Assembly (NCBI GenBank): GCA_000702685.1 | Contig: JNJD01000012.1 | Location: 62,001 to 126,000, forward strand | DNA length: 64,000 nucleotides | From: Lachnospiraceae bacterium AC2028 | Lineage (GTDB): Bacteria; Bacillota; Clostridia; Lachnospirales; Lachnospiraceae | Direction: 5' to 3' | Shown: positions 1 through 9,796 of the stretch, in pieces | How the letters are laid out: each line of letters begins with the position of its first letter | Numbering within the stretch: position 1 is the first letter of the stretch | Translations under genes and position numbers: made by a program | Notes under the pieces: model-generated | The model's input: only the letters and a program-made list of their open reading frames with translations | What the model was told of the DNA's origin: nothing | Databases searched by the model: none

Positions 1-1699
1 CGATCCTGCTCTCAGGATGCTCGCCGATATCCATAGTGGATGAAACCTCGAGTATCGGCCTTGCGGATCCCTGTGCGGCATATACATAAGCTGCGAGCTT
101 GGGATTCCTGAACATATCGGTCACGCCGTGATAGCAGATCCTGTCTCCGCTTCCGAAATCCTTGTGGGTATTGTAGTCGAACATGCACCAGCCAAAGCTT
201 CCTGCGATGTCACCGCTTCCGGCCACATCATCTATTACTTTCGCATGTCTGAGCGAATGCTCGGCTCTGTGCCATTCATCGTCAAAGCTCTTGGTGGGAT
301 AGATATGTCCGCCGTACTCCGTTACAAGATAGGGCTTGTTCGGATCCGAAGTAACATTCTTTTTAGCCTGGCATCCGTCAGTCTTTCCGCCGGTATGTGA
401 GAAATCGTTGAAGGTATAGACATCCTCAAGGAGCTCACTCTTTTTAAGATATCTGACTCCGCCGGTGGATCTCGAAGGATCGAGGTTTCTTGCGCATTCG
501 TTCGTCCTGAGATAAAAGTCATGATCGTCCTGTGACTCGTTGATCCTAACACCCCAGAGAATTATCGATGCGTGATTACGGTACTGAAGCACCATATCCC
601 TGACATTGGCAACTGCCTGTTCCTTCCAGTCATCTCCGCCGATATGCTGCCATCCGGGTATCTCCATGAAAACAAGGAGTCCGAGCTTGTCACACTGTGA
701 GATGAATGCCTGTGACTGGGGATAATGGGATGTTCTTACGGCATTTACTCCGAGTTCCTCCTTCAGGATCCTTGCGTCTTCTTTTTGCAGGGAATCGGGC
801 ATTGCATATCCGACATAGGGGTAGCTCTGATGACGGTTGAGTCCCCTGATCAGATACTTTTCACCGTTGAGATAAAATCCGTCGGTCTTCCACTCAGCGG
901 TCCTTACACCGATCACGATCGTCTGCTCGTCAAGAGTCTTCTTGGATTTCTTATCGACGATCTCCGTTCTCAGATCATAGAGAACCGGGCTTTCGGGATA
1001 CCAGAGCTTAACATCTCCGGGATCGAACTCCATCGAAAGGGCAAAGCATTTTTCCTCGGGTTCATATTCTCCGATGAGTCTTCCCTTTCCGTCTTCGCCG
1101 TGCTCGCTGATGAACTGCTTTACAAGGATAGGTGCTCCGGGCTCGCCGTCGACGAATGCGCTTGAGTGAAGCCTTAATCCCGCATCATCCTTAACGGTAT
1201 ATGTGAAGAGCTGCTCCATATGTATTCCGTCATAAACATCGATGCGGACATTTCTGTAAATGCCGCCGTATGTCATATAGTCGATGACATGTCCGAACGG
1301 GGGCTGGTCAAGATCTTCGTGGCTGTCGAGCTTTACGGAGATGAGGTTTTCACATCCGTATTTAAGAAGCGGTGAGATATCGATCGTGAAAGCGGTGTAG
1401 CCGCAGTGATGACGTCCCGCTCTGTCTCCGTTGATATAGACATCGGCATAATGAGCCGCGCCTTCGAATGTGAGTTTTATGCACTTTCCTTCCCAGTCCG
1501 CAGGAACATCGATATGCTTTCTGTAAAGAACGAGCTTCTGATATTCGGATTCGTCGAAATAATTGAATGCGGTCTCTTTTACGGTGTGCGGAATGCGCAC
1601 CGTTTCAAAAGCGCTGTCGTCATATTCCGGAAACAGCATCCTGTCCTCATAATCACCCGTGTACTTCCAACCCTCATTCAAGAAAAACTGTTGTCTCAT
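1..1699 (-). CDS. Glycoside hydrolase family 2 (beta-galactosidase/glucuronidase type), 3' end cut by window edge
   Basis: The reading frame starts at ATG 1699 behind a strong GGAGGGGG ribosome site and is still open at base 1, giving about 566 visible residues. The N-terminal third is a sugar-binding jelly roll, followed by an immunoglobulin-like domain and then the TIM barrel, which opens with LIRGLNRHQSYPYVG. Two glutamates fit the retaining GH2 mechanism: Glu388 in INESQ (acid/base) and Glu461 in VTEYGGH (nucleophile), 73 residues apart, close to the 76 of LacZ. There is no signal peptide, so it probably acts on imported oligosaccharides in the cytoplasm. It starts 11 bp after the TetR gene and is presumably controlled by it. 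Beta-galactosidase, beta-glucuronidase or beta-mannosidase activity cannot be told apart from the visible part. Confidence 0.9.
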   Translation of the reverse strand, partial: MRQQFFLNEGWKYTGDYEDRMLFPEYDDSAFETVRIPHTVKETAFNYFDESEYQKLVLYRKHIDVPADWEGKCIKLTFEGAAHYADVYINGDRAGRHHCGYTAFTIDISPLLKYGCENLISVKLDSHEDLDQPPFGHVIDYMTYGGIYRNVRIDVYDGIHMEQLFTYTVKDDAGLRLHSSAFVDGEPGAPILVKQFISEHGEDGKGRLIGEYEPEEKCFALSMEFDPGDVKLWYPESPVLYDLRTEIVDKKSKKTLDEQTIVIGVRTAEWKTDGFYLNGEKYLIRGLNRHQSYPYVGYAMPDSLQKEDARILKEELGVNAVRTSHYPQSQAFISQCDKLGLLVFMEIPGWQHIGGDDWKEQAVANVRDMVLQYRNHASIILWGVRINESQDDHDFYLRTNECARNLDPSRSTGGVRYLKKSELLEDVYTFNDFSHTGGKTDGCQAKKNVTSDPNKPYLVTEYGGHIYPTKSFDDEWHRAEHSLRHAKVIDDVAGSGDIAGSFGWCMFDYNTHKDFGSGDRICYHGVTDMFRNPKLAAYVYAAQGSARPILEVSSTMDIGEHPESRI

Positions 1700-1710
1700 A
1701 TCCCCCTCCG

Positions 1711-2283
1711 TTACTTTACGACAATACCGTCAACCATTATGTTCACAACACTGTCAAGAGCATCGGCATATGAAATGCCTTCCTTTACAAGAACGTCCTT
1801 GGCAAAGAATTTTTCAAGTGCAGCCTCAAAGACCGTCTTGAAGAGTCCGATATTGACCGGCTTGAGAACTCCTTCCCTTATTCCCTGCTCCATTATCGCA
1901 ATGGTCAGTTCCCATCCGCTCTCAAGTCTTTCCTCAACCTTGGCGTAGATATCGGGATATTTATCCCTGAGGATGTAGAGCTGTCCGAGATCCACGTCAC
2001 GGTATCCGTCGGGAAGCACGCCGAGTATCCTGCGGAGTTTTTCAACGGTATCCGTATCCGGATCGTCCATTACCTTTCTTTCGCTTTCCTTGATGGAATC
2101 AAAGGCATGATCGACCATCGCCATAAAGAGCGTCTGCTTTTCGCGGTATACGGTATAAATGGTCTTCTTGCTCATGCCGAGATGCTTAGCAAGGTCGTCC
2201 ATAGTGAACTTAAGGCCTTTTTCGGCATAAACCTTTACCGTGCCTTCCAGGATCGTCAGTTTTAATTTTTCGCTATCCTGCAT
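1711..2283 (-). CDS. TetR/AcrR-family transcriptional regulator
   Basis: This is a 190-residue protein. The N-terminal helix-turn-helix is visible at about residues 10-55, with AEKGLKFTMDDLAKHLGMS followed by KKTIYTVYREKQTLF, as is typical of TetR repressors. The rest is the helical ligand and dimer domain. I start it at ATG 2283, preceded by AAGGCGGA. A longer frame to 2406 would run across the promoter, so I reject it. It is first in a two-gene unit with the GH2 enzyme, so the expected role is autoregulation plus control of that glycosidase. The inducer is not evident. Confidence 0.9.
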   Translation of the reverse strand: MQDSEKLKLTILEGTVKVYAEKGLKFTMDDLAKHLGMSKKTIYTVYREKQTLFMAMVDHAFDSIKESERKVMDDPDTDTVEKLRRILGVLPDGYRDVDLGQLYILRDKYPDIYAKVEERLESGWELTIAIMEQGIREGVLKPVNIGLFKTVFEAALEKFFAKDVLVKEGISYADALDSVVNIMVDGIVVK

Positions 2284-2349
2284 ATGTGAGTCCGCCTTTC
2301 GAATAGAAAAAAGAGCCGTTAATGAATACGTGATGCGGTAAGAAATGTC

Positions 2350-2369
2350 GGAAACGATTTTCCGTTTCC
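2350..2369. promoter_or_regulatory. Candidate TetR operator (inverted repeat)
   Basis: There is a perfect 7-bp dyad, GGAAACG-N6-CGTTTCC, just downstream of the -10 element. Two extra copies of the half site as TAGTTTCC lie at 2370-2377 and 2426-2433, so the promoter is flanked by the motif on both sides. This is the expected position for repression by the TetR protein encoded next to it. The assignment is by position and symmetry only. Confidence 0.55.
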
Positions 2370-2377
2370 TAGTTTCC

Positions 2378-2406
2378 ATTATAAAATAAGGCTTCCGCGG
2401 GTGCAA
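2378..2406 (-). promoter_or_regulatory. Sigma-A promoter of the tetR-GH2 unit
   Basis: On the minus strand TTGCAC (2401-2406) and a perfect TATAAT (2378-2383) are separated by exactly 17 bp. Transcription would start near 2371, inside the proposed operator region. Confidence 0.7.
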
Positions 2407-2463
2407 GGAACCAAATTGACAAATTTAGTTTCCGTTCTTTGTGCAAAAAGGCGTATAAAAAGT

Positions 2464-2508
2464 ACAAAAAAATACTCTGTACTTTGCCGGAGCATTGTAC
2501 AGAGTATT
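2464..2508 (-). terminator. Rho-independent terminator of the LamG-like secreted protein gene
   Basis: A perfect 12-bp stem (2471-2482 with 2497-2508) and a 14-nt loop are followed on the minus strand by a run of seven T. It lies 33 bp past the stop codon of the gene at 2542. Confidence 0.8.
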
Positions 2509-2541
2509 TATGATTTAAGTATTCAGATCAGAGGATCCGCG

Positions 2542-3672
2542 TCATAGCCACAGAGCATACGTTGCCACACCGGAAACGTTCGCATATGCGCTATCCCAGT
2601 CAAGACCGTTAAGTCCGACTACCATACCCTGAATGGTAATGTTGGATGATGAGCACCATCCGCCGGGAGTTGAACCTGAATAGGTAGCTGCGATGCCGGG
2701 ATTTCTGGTAACGCACTGCCAGAAGTATACGCTGTCGCCGCTGGTGTAATTTGATCCGGGCTTCTTGAATCTGATGTTGGTGATCTGTGCATTTACGGTA
2801 TCACCGTCAAGTCTTGCACAGCCTTCAACGGATGCGCTGAGGTTTCCGCCGAGGAGATAGGTATTGCCTACGGTGCCAACCTTCGCACCGTTGACATAGA
2901 GATCAACGATACCGGTCTGGTTGTCGAGGACGATCATGATCCTTGTGGGAACTCCGAGCTGAGCGGTTCCGAACCACTGGTAATTCTGTCCGCCGGGGCC
3001 GTTATGGATAACGTTCTCGCAGAGATAGGTAGCTTTTCCGGTGTAAGGAGCTCTTGCGAATGCATCATACTGGATACCGAAGCTTACAGCTGCGCCGGTA
3101 GCACCGCTCTGAAGAAGAATCTTTGCGTGGTAACCGGTTCCGGTTCCGGAAAGATTGATGGTAGCTTCTACTGCTGCATATCTTGAGCCGAAGCTTGAAA
3201 TGGTAGCGCCTGATGCGGGAGCTACGGGAAGTGCCGCACCGCCTGCTGCGCCGGTAGCTGCGAGTTCAGCTGCTGCTGAAGGGAATCTTCCCTCAGCCTT
3301 TCCGCAGAGATCATAATGCATCTTGAGCATTGCGGGATCGGTGCCCATTGCTGCGGCTACATCGGGATATCTTGCTGCATAGTATGCTGCGTCAAATCCT
3401 GCGGAGCTTGCAGCGGTGGTGCCGGCAGCACCGCCGGGAGCATAGGGAAGTCTTCCCTCAGCTTTTCCGCAGAGCGAATAGTGCAGATAAAGCCAGTTGG
3501 GATCTGTGCCGAATACAGCAACTACATCAGCGTTGTTGGCTGCATAGTACTCTGCATCAAACATCTGGCCGTCAGCCATTTTCTTGGGAGCAGCTTCTAC
3601 CTTGAGAACTCCTACACAGAAGACGATTGCAAGGAAGGATGCAGCTGCGATCAGTGTTTTTTTCAGATTCAT
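2542..3672 (-). CDS. Secreted protein with two CGKAEGR-type repeats and a LamG/concanavalin-like domain
   Basis: The protein has 376 residues from ATG 3672, which follows GGAGGAAG. Residues 1-30 form a clear signal peptide (MNLKKT, hydrophobic core, VEAAP cleavage region). Two copies of a repeat of about 50 residues follow, each running from FDAxYYA through DVxxxxGTDP to HYxLCGKAEGR. Such repeats occur in surface proteins of many anaerobic Firmicutes. The C-terminal half looks like a beta-sandwich of the LamG/concanavalin type (AKILLQSG, RIMIVLDNQTGIVDLYVNG), which suggests carbohydrate or surface binding. I see no catalytic motif or sorting signal. The gene is monocistronic, between the mfd terminator and its own terminator. 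The exact function is unknown. Confidence 0.8.
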   Translation of the reverse strand: MNLKKTLIAAASFLAIVFCVGVLKVEAAPKKMADGQMFDAEYYAANNADVVAVFGTDPNWLYLHYSLCGKAEGRLPYAPGGAAGTTAASSAGFDAAYYAARYPDVAAAMGTDPAMLKMHYDLCGKAEGRFPSAAAELAATGAAGGAALPVAPASGATISSFGSRYAAVEATINLSGTGTGYHAKILLQSGATGAAVSFGIQYDAFARAPYTGKATYLCENVIHNGPGGQNYQWFGTAQLGVPTRIMIVLDNQTGIVDLYVNGAKVGTVGNTYLLGGNLSASVEGCARLDGDTVNAQITNIRFKKPGSNYTSGDSVYFWQCVTRNPGIAATYSGSTPGGWCSSSNITIQGMVVGLNGLDWDSAYANVSGVATYALWL

Positions 3673-3763
3673 TATTCTTCCTCCTTTCAGAACAAATAAT
3701 CTGAGTAAGTGCATATATTATAGCAAAAGAGAAAGGATTTTACAAAATTTTAATAATTATTTC

Positions 3764-3781
3764 GCGGGTCCTGCCACCCGC
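3764..3781 (-). terminator. Hairpin 3' of mfd
   Basis: The dyad GCGGGT-N6-ACCCGC begins 11 bp beyond the mfd stop codon. The downstream sequence is AT-rich but not a clean T run, so termination may be partial. Confidence 0.5.
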
Positions 3782-3792
3782 AGACTTTACTT

Positions 3793-6700
3793 TTATTCTG
3801 CTCTCATGAGCTGCATGTCTTCGAGCAATCCGAGGGTGAGGGCGATGAGGTTCTGCTCCTCTTTCTCGACAAGGCTTTCGGGAGTGTAGCGGTAGGTGAA
3901 AGCCGGAACGCGGCCGTTAGCCGAAAAGCTCAGGTGCTTTTTGTGCTTGGCGAGAATGTCGGGGATCACTGAAGGGTTGACCTTCGCATCAGCCTTGAAG
4001 GAGAATGTGACTTCGCCCTTGCCTCCCTTGATCTCCGTGAGATATACGTTGTGTCCGAGCCTGCGCATGTAAGCGACCTTAAGAAGATTCTCCGCGGAAA
4101 GAGGGAGCTTTCCGAATCTGTCCAGAAGCTCGTCCCTCATATCACCCATATCGTTTTCATTCTCGATGGATGCGATGCGCTTGTACATGTCGAGCTTCTG
4201 CTCTTCGTTAAAGATGTATTCCCTGGGGATGAATGCATCGATGTCGAGATTTACGACCGTCGTGAATTCTTCGGGCATATCGTCACCTTTGAGTCTTCCG
4301 ACCGCTTCTCCGAGCATCTTGCAGTAAAGATCGTAACCTACGGCCTCCATATGTCCGTGCTGGGTCTTTCCGAGAAGATTTCCGGCGCCTCTGATCTCAA
4401 GATCCCTGAGTGCGATCCTGTATCCGCTTCCGAGGTCGGTAAATTCACGCACAGCACCGAGTCTCTTTTCCGCTACTTCGGAAAGGATCTTGTTCTTGCG
4501 GTACATAAGGAATGCGAATGCGACTCTGGAAGATCTTCCGACACGTCCTCTGAGCTGATAGAGCTGGGACAGTCCGAAGCGGTCAGCATCATAGATGATC
4601 AGTGTATTTACGTTGGGTATGTCCATTCCGGTCTCGATGATGGTCGTGCTGACAAGGATGTCGATATCGCCGTTTACGAAATCGTACATTACATCCTCGA
4701 GCTCCTTCTCCTTCATCTGTCCGTGTGCATATTCGATGCGTGCATTCGGAAGCGCCTGCCTGAGCATCTCGGTATGTTCGGGAATGGTTCTTACATTGTT
4801 GTACAGATAATAGACCTGTCCTCCGCGGGCAAGTTCCCTGCTCATTGCTTCCCTTACGATCTCATCATTGTATTCGCATACGAATGTCTGTATGGGCTGT
4901 CTGTCCGTGGGAGGCTCTTCGAGAAGGCTCATGTCCCTTATTCCCGCAAGGCTCATCTCGAGAGTCCTGGGAATGGGGGTTGCGGACAGCGTGAGGACAT
5001 CGACATTCTCACGGAGCTTTTTGATCTTCTCTTTATGGGTAACACCGAAGCGCTGCTCCTCATCGATTATCAGAAGCCCCAGATCCTTGAATCCGACATC
5101 GTCCGATAAGAGCCTGTGAGTTCCGATGACGATATCAACGAGTCCCTTGCGGAGTTCGTCGATGGTCTTCTTTATTTCCCTGGTCGTTCTGAACCTGGAC
5201 AAAAGACCGATCGATACCGGGAAGTCCTTCATCCTCTGTGTAAATGTCGCAAAGTGCTGCTGTGCAAGAATGGTCGTCGGAACAAGGCATGCAACCTGCT
5301 TGCCTTCCTGTACCGCCTTGAACGCCGCTCTTATTGCAATCTCTGTCTTGCCGAATCCGACATCGCCGCAGATAAGCCTGTCCATTACCTTGCCGCTTTC
5401 CATATCGGCCTTGGTATCCCTTATTGCGGAAAGCTGATCCTCGGTCTCTTCAAACGGGAATGTCTCTTCGAATTCTCTCTGCCATACGGTATCGGGGCCG
5501 TAAGTAAATCCCGGAACGGACTGTCTCTTCGCATAGAGTTCGACAAGATCTCTTGCGATGCCTTCCGCCGAAGCTCTCGCCTTCGACTTGGTCCTCTCCC
5601 ACTCCTTGGATCCGAGCCTGCTTATCTTCGGCTTCTTATCAATGTCCGCGGAAGCGTACTTCTGGACCATATCAAGTTCGGTCGCAAGTACGTAAAGGAC
5701 ACCGCCGCCGGCGTATTCAAGCTTGATGTAATCCTTGACCGAATCTCCGGATGCGATCTTCTCGATGCTCTTGTAAACACCGAGTCCGTATGTTTCATGC
5801 ACGACATAATCACCGGGATGAAGATCTTCGAGAACGGAGATCCTTGTTCCGGTAAAGGTAGATGCTTTTTTCTTTTTCTTCTTTTTGATGCGGCCGCCGA
5901 AGATATCATTCTCTGCGATGACGACGAGCTTGAGCATCGGATATTCGAATCCTCTTTCGATATATCCGTGCATTATAGTTACGGTCCCTTCTTCAAGCGG
6001 TGCATCGAGGTCTTCCCTGTACGAGCATGCGATGCCGTCCTTTTCCAGCTCGCTCTGCATACGCGCAGCTCTCGTCCTCGACTGCGAGAAGATGATCGTC
6101 TTATATCCTCTTTTCTTAAAAGAAAGAAGGTCCTTCTCAAGCAGTTCGGAATTACCGTTATATGACTGGACGTTCCTGCCGCCGATATCGTATCTGTACT
6201 TCGGAGAAAAATCTTCCCTTGCGGAATCGAATACTGACAGACCGACAAAGCCTGCGTTTTCCATTCCTGCGATTATAGAATCGGCGCTGCAGAGTACATC
6301 CGCCTGACCGGGAAGTGCATATCCCTTCTCGAGACGAAGCGTCTGGCTCTCCCTGAATTCGGCTTCAACCGCCCTGCCCTGTCCTATGCACCTGACAGGC
6401 TCGTCCGCAAAATATCTTACGTCCTTACCGAAAAGACTCTTTATCCACTCGGGAAAAGAAAGAGTTTCGTCCGGATAGAAATATTCAAGATAACTTTCGA
6501 GATTGAGCTTTCTTCCAATCTCAACAAGGTCTTCCTTGAGCCTCTCGGCAGTCTGAACTATCCTTGCCGCTTCTTCGGTTCGGAATGCCTTGCGGAGTTT
6601 TCCCGACTGCTTTTCCGCATCATCAAGTATGCGTTTCAATCCCGCGTGCATTCTGTCTTCATCAATGAGCATCTCGGATGCGGGATATATGCTTACGCTC

Positions 6701-7368
6701 TTTAAAGGCGCGATGGATCTCTGCGAATACGGATCGTATATCCTGATGGATTCTATATCATCTCCCCAGGTTTCGATACGGTAGGGATTATCCTCGGTAA
6801 GATCGAAAATATCTATGATGTCTCCGCGTATTGCGAACTGTCCCGGAGACTCGGCCCCCGCACTTCTCTCATATCCGAGGAAGGTGAGCTTCGATGCGAT
6901 CTCTTTCGTATCAACGCTTCCGCCTTCTTTTAAATTTATGACGGCGCTGTCATTATTTACGGGGATCTGTTTAGTCATAAGTGCCGCAAAGGTGGTCACT
7001 ATCGTAAGGGTTTCTTTTTCAAGGAGAGCCCTGTAAGCACGGACGCGGTCACGAATAAGGTCGTTACTGTTGATATCCGACTGGAAGAAGATAAGATCCT
7101 TTGCGGGGAAAAGAAACGTATTCTCATCATAGAGCCTGAACTCATCCGCAATAGCCCTGGCCCTTATATCGTCGTACGTCAAAATGATCCGGCATTTCAC
7201 CTCGGGCGAGATGCCGGCTATCATGTGAAGTTTCTGTGAGTCGCCGCATCCCGTAACCGATACGGTTCCTTCGGGAAGTCTTGAGCTTCCGCCCTTCACG
7301 ACCGTTCTTATGTTTTCAATATCCGCAAGTCCTTCAAGAGGAGCGAGCAGAGCACTGTTAAGCTTCAT
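3793..7368 (-). CDS. mfd: Transcription-repair coupling factor Mfd
   Basis: At 1191 residues this is full length for Mfd, the translocase that removes RNA polymerase stalled at lesions and recruits UvrA. The UvrB-like N-terminal region is followed by the RNA polymerase-interacting CarD-like domain (LHPGDYVVHETYGLGVYKSI). The RecG-like motor then carries GDVGFGKTE (Walker A, near residue 665), DEEQRFG (Walker B) and SATPIPRTL. The C-terminal TRCF domain is present. An unusual run of seven lysines lies just before the CarD-like domain. The start overlaps the end of pth by 11 bp, so the two are co-transcribed. Confidence 0.97.
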   Translation of the reverse strand: MKLNSALLAPLEGLADIENIRTVVKGGSSRLPEGTVSVTGCGDSQKLHMIAGISPEVKCRIILTYDDIRARAIADEFRLYDENTFLFPAKDLIFFQSDINSNDLIRDRVRAYRALLEKETLTIVTTFAALMTKQIPVNNDSAVINLKEGGSVDTKEIASKLTFLGYERSAGAESPGQFAIRGDIIDIFDLTEDNPYRIETWGDDIESIRIYDPYSQRSIAPLKSVSIYPASEMLIDEDRMHAGLKRILDDAEKQSGKLRKAFRTEEAARIVQTAERLKEDLVEIGRKLNLESYLEYFYPDETLSFPEWIKSLFGKDVRYFADEPVRCIGQGRAVEAEFRESQTLRLEKGYALPGQADVLCSADSIIAGMENAGFVGLSVFDSAREDFSPKYRYDIGGRNVQSYNGNSELLEKDLLSFKKRGYKTIIFSQSRTRAARMQSELEKDGIACSYREDLDAPLEEGTVTIMHGYIERGFEYPMLKLVVIAENDIFGGRIKKKKKKKASTFTGTRISVLEDLHPGDYVVHETYGLGVYKSIEKIASGDSVKDYIKLEYAGGGVLYVLATELDMVQKYASADIDKKPKISRLGSKEWERTKSKARASAEGIARDLVELYAKRQSVPGFTYGPDTVWQREFEETFPFEETEDQLSAIRDTKADMESGKVMDRLICGDVGFGKTEIAIRAAFKAVQEGKQVACLVPTTILAQQHFATFTQRMKDFPVSIGLLSRFRTTREIKKTIDELRKGLVDIVIGTHRLLSDDVGFKDLGLLIIDEEQRFGVTHKEKIKKLRENVDVLTLSATPIPRTLEMSLAGIRDMSLLEEPPTDRQPIQTFVCEYNDEIVREAMSRELARGGQVYYLYNNVRTIPEHTEMLRQALPNARIEYAHGQMKEKELEDVMYDFVNGDIDILVSTTIIETGMDIPNVNTLIIYDADRFGLSQLYQLRGRVGRSSRVAFAFLMYRKNKILSEVAEKRLGAVREFTDLGSGYRIALRDLEIRGAGNLLGKTQHGHMEAVGYDLYCKMLGEAVGRLKGDDMPEEFTTVVNLDIDAFIPREYIFNEEQKLDMYKRIASIENENDMGDMRDELLDRFGKLPLSAENLLKVAYMRRLGHNVYLTEIKGGKGEVTFSFKADAKVNPSVIPDILAKHKKHLSFSANGRVPAFTYRYTPESLVEKEEQNLIALTLGLLEDMQLMRAE

Positions 7369-7936
7369 CTTTTCTCGTATTGAATTTGTTCATCGCAGTT
7401 TCGGGCCCTTCGGTAACGATACATTCGATCGCATCCGCAGCCTTCACGAACGCATCCTTCATGACCTTCGCATCCTCAGATGAGAAATGGCCGAGGACGT
7501 GATCGACCATATCCTCGCCGGGGCCGCCCACTCCGACTCTTACTCTTATGAATTCATCACCGCCCATATGAGCGATTATATTCTTAAGTCCGTTGTGTCC
7601 GCCGGCGCTTCCCTTGACCCTGATCCTTATATGGCCGGTGGGGATCGCAACATCATCGGAAATGACTATAAGGTCGCTCAAGCCCTCCAGCTTGTAATAA
7701 TCATTCAGCGCCCTTACCGCTTCACCGGAAAGGTTCATGAATGTCTGGGGCTTTACAAGGATGACCTTTTCGTTACCTATCATCGTGCGTGCGGTATGCG
7801 CCCGGTGTTCGGCCTTCCACATCCCTGGTCCCACTCCGAGCTTCTCCGCAAGGACGCTCATAACATCGAATCCGACGTTATGGCGTGTGTGTTCATATTC
7901 TCTGCCGGGATTTCCCAGGCCCACTATCATTTTCAT
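7358..7936 (-). CDS. pth: Peptidyl-tRNA hydrolase
   Basis: The protein has 192 residues, the usual length. It recycles tRNA from peptidyl-tRNA released by stalled ribosomes. The N-terminus MKMIVGLGNPGREYEHTRHN carries the conserved Asn (GLGNPG) and the catalytic His of HTRHNVGF. Further family motifs are KPQTFMNLSGE and the GSAGGHNGLKNI loop. The pth-mfd pairing is common in Firmicutes. The gene lies 59 bp after the membrane protein gene at 7996. Confidence 0.96.
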   Translation of the reverse strand: MKMIVGLGNPGREYEHTRHNVGFDVMSVLAEKLGVGPGMWKAEHRAHTARTMIGNEKVILVKPQTFMNLSGEAVRALNDYYKLEGLSDLIVISDDVAIPTGHIRIRVKGSAGGHNGLKNIIAHMGGDEFIRVRVGVGGPGEDMVDHVLGHFSSEDAKVMKDAFVKAADAIECIVTEGPETAMNKFNTRKDEA

Positions 7937-7995
7937 ATTCTTTACTCCGTTTCGGTTTGATGATCCGTCGTTAAGACCGATCGTCTGTAAACGTA

Positions 7996-9774
7996 CTATC
8001 TTTTATAGAACCTTACATATTTTCCGTCGATACACTCACTGTATCCGAAATCATTTTCTATATACTTCATGATCCAGTTATCGGGATCCTCCATAAGCTG
8101 TCCGTACCAGCAGTCGACAACTATGACATCCGGTTTTTTCTCCGGATACAATTCCCAATACGTAAGAAGTCTTTCATCGTAGGAAGTGGGATCCACTATC
8201 GAAAAATGACAGACCTTATAATCGCCGAACATATAAGGAGTCGTTCCGGGTGCCTGGATCATATTGGTGACTATGAGAACGTTTTCGCCCTCTTCGATGT
8301 TTGCCGCAAAATCCTCATAGTCCGAATTGTAGATGTAACAGCACATATAATCCGAAAGGATTCCGATTGCGGGTCCTTCCTTCATTATGCCGCGTATATC
8401 GATTACCGACCTGAGCTCTCTTCCGCCCTTTATGGATCCGCCTTTGCCTATCATTGCGGTAACGATCATTCCGATGAACAGGACCGTGATCAGCTTCTTT
8501 CCTTTTTCTCCCGCAAGTACCGAGATGATACAAAGAGCCATGACGATCCCGAGCATTCCGTGCGTAAGTGCATTAAAAAACTGGAGGTCGCTTATATAAA
8601 ACACAGCCAGCACGGATATCACGGATCCCCAGAATCCGTACAGAAACGGTCTGATCAGTTCCGACTTCTCTTTATCCTTACGATACGATGTGATCAGTAT
8701 ACCGGCCGACAGGAATAACGTGAGAAGATGTATCTGTGGATATTCATATCCTTTTCTCAGCACGATCCAAAAGAATATCTGGATCACACCGGCGATCAGC
8801 ACCATGGAAACAACCGGCATAAATTTTCTGCAGGTCTCCTCATCAGTCGAAGATCTCCTGATGAATATCTTTGTGATCAGCATTGATGCTGCAAAGATCA
8901 GGGCAAGCATCAGAGCCGTCTGCCACAGATATGTAATGCTTCCGGAAAGTTTCCCTTCCGTCGATCCCGACAGATCATGCGTCAGATCAAATCCGATCGA
9001 ATAACGAACATTCCGTATCAGTTCTTCCGGAGTTATCCTGCGCAGCACAACCGCAAGCCACACCAGCGCGCACGCAGCATCGGCAGATACGTATATAAGA
9101 ATGTCCCTGATCCTGTGCTTACGGGAACTGACGGCAATGAAGACGATCGTGACAGGAAAGAGGATGATGCATGAAGGGTAACTGAGTATCTCCAGAGCCA
9201 GTGCCGCCGATGAAAGAATCAGGAAAAGAAAACTTCCCTTTTTATCCGGGGTTTCTTTTTCACGGAAATAATATTCCATCAGTGACAGCGTCATTATCGT
9301 AAAGAACCAGAGCTGCATGTTGGAAAATTCCGGAATATCGATCAGCTTGGGCACGGAATTAAAATACAGAAGTGCCGAAAGCAGTGCGGTGGTTTTGTCG
9401 GTGTATCTTTTCACACTTCTGAAGATCCAGTATGAAAGCGCGGCTCTTACAAGCTCGGTAACGATCCTGAGCGTGATCACCACTCCGGTATAGCCGCCGG
9501 TCAGCAGGCGGAATACATACATTATCGCTATGCACATAAAAGCGGATGTCTGGTGCGGTTCCCACATCGTGCCAAAGATTGAATCGCCGCTCAGATTCCT
9601 GTAGGCCATGACGATCTGGTATTCTTCATCCATCGTGTAATCAACGAATATCAGCTTCACAGCCGCAAGGATGCTGAATATGAAAAGCACGGTCATCAGC
9701 CTGTTTATAAAATTGTTTTCTTTTGATTTTTGCATAGCCATACGCGAACAGAGCATAAGACCCTGTCCGTACAT
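7996..9774 (-). CDS. Multi-pass membrane protein, probably a GT-C fold glycosyltransferase
   Basis: The protein has up to 592 residues and about 11-13 hydrophobic segments. The first external loop holds VDYTMDEEY, reminiscent of the acidic DxE-type motif of GT-C enzymes (PMT/ArnT-like) that move sugars from polyprenyl carriers. The last 130 residues form a soluble domain ending in YVRFYKR. I do not recognise the specific family. The start is uncertain: ATG 9774 has no good ribosome site, and in-frame ATGs follow within 15 codons. It has its own candidate promoter and is not clearly tied to the glg genes upstream. Confidence 0.6.
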   Translation of the reverse strand: MYGQGLMLCSRMAMQKSKENNFINRLMTVLFIFSILAAVKLIFVDYTMDEEYQIVMAYRNLSGDSIFGTMWEPHQTSAFMCIAIMYVFRLLTGGYTGVVITLRIVTELVRAALSYWIFRSVKRYTDKTTALLSALLYFNSVPKLIDIPEFSNMQLWFFTIMTLSLMEYYFREKETPDKKGSFLFLILSSAALALEILSYPSCIILFPVTIVFIAVSSRKHRIRDILIYVSADAACALVWLAVVLRRITPEELIRNVRYSIGFDLTHDLSGSTEGKLSGSITYLWQTALMLALIFAASMLITKIFIRRSSTDEETCRKFMPVVSMVLIAGVIQIFFWIVLRKGYEYPQIHLLTLFLSAGILITSYRKDKEKSELIRPFLYGFWGSVISVLAVFYISDLQFFNALTHGMLGIVMALCIISVLAGEKGKKLITVLFIGMIVTAMIGKGGSIKGGRELRSVIDIRGIMKEGPAIGILSDYMCCYIYNSDYEDFAANIEEGENVLIVTNMIQAPGTTPYMFGDYKVCHFSIVDPTSYDERLLTYWELYPEKKPDVIVVDCWYGQLMEDPDNWIMKYIENDFGYSECIDGKYVRFYKR

Positions 9775-9796
9775 TTCAGATACATTACCTATAAAG

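Noticed and set aside
5865-5895. Poly-lysine stretch in Mfd as a possible frameshift site
   Set aside because: The frame continues intact on both sides into conserved Mfd domains, and basic runs at this place are tolerated in the family.
5100-6307. Long plus-strand open frames opposite mfd (for example 5116-6165)
   Set aside because: They are antisense shadows of the conserved mfd gene, without ribosome sites or recognisable domains.
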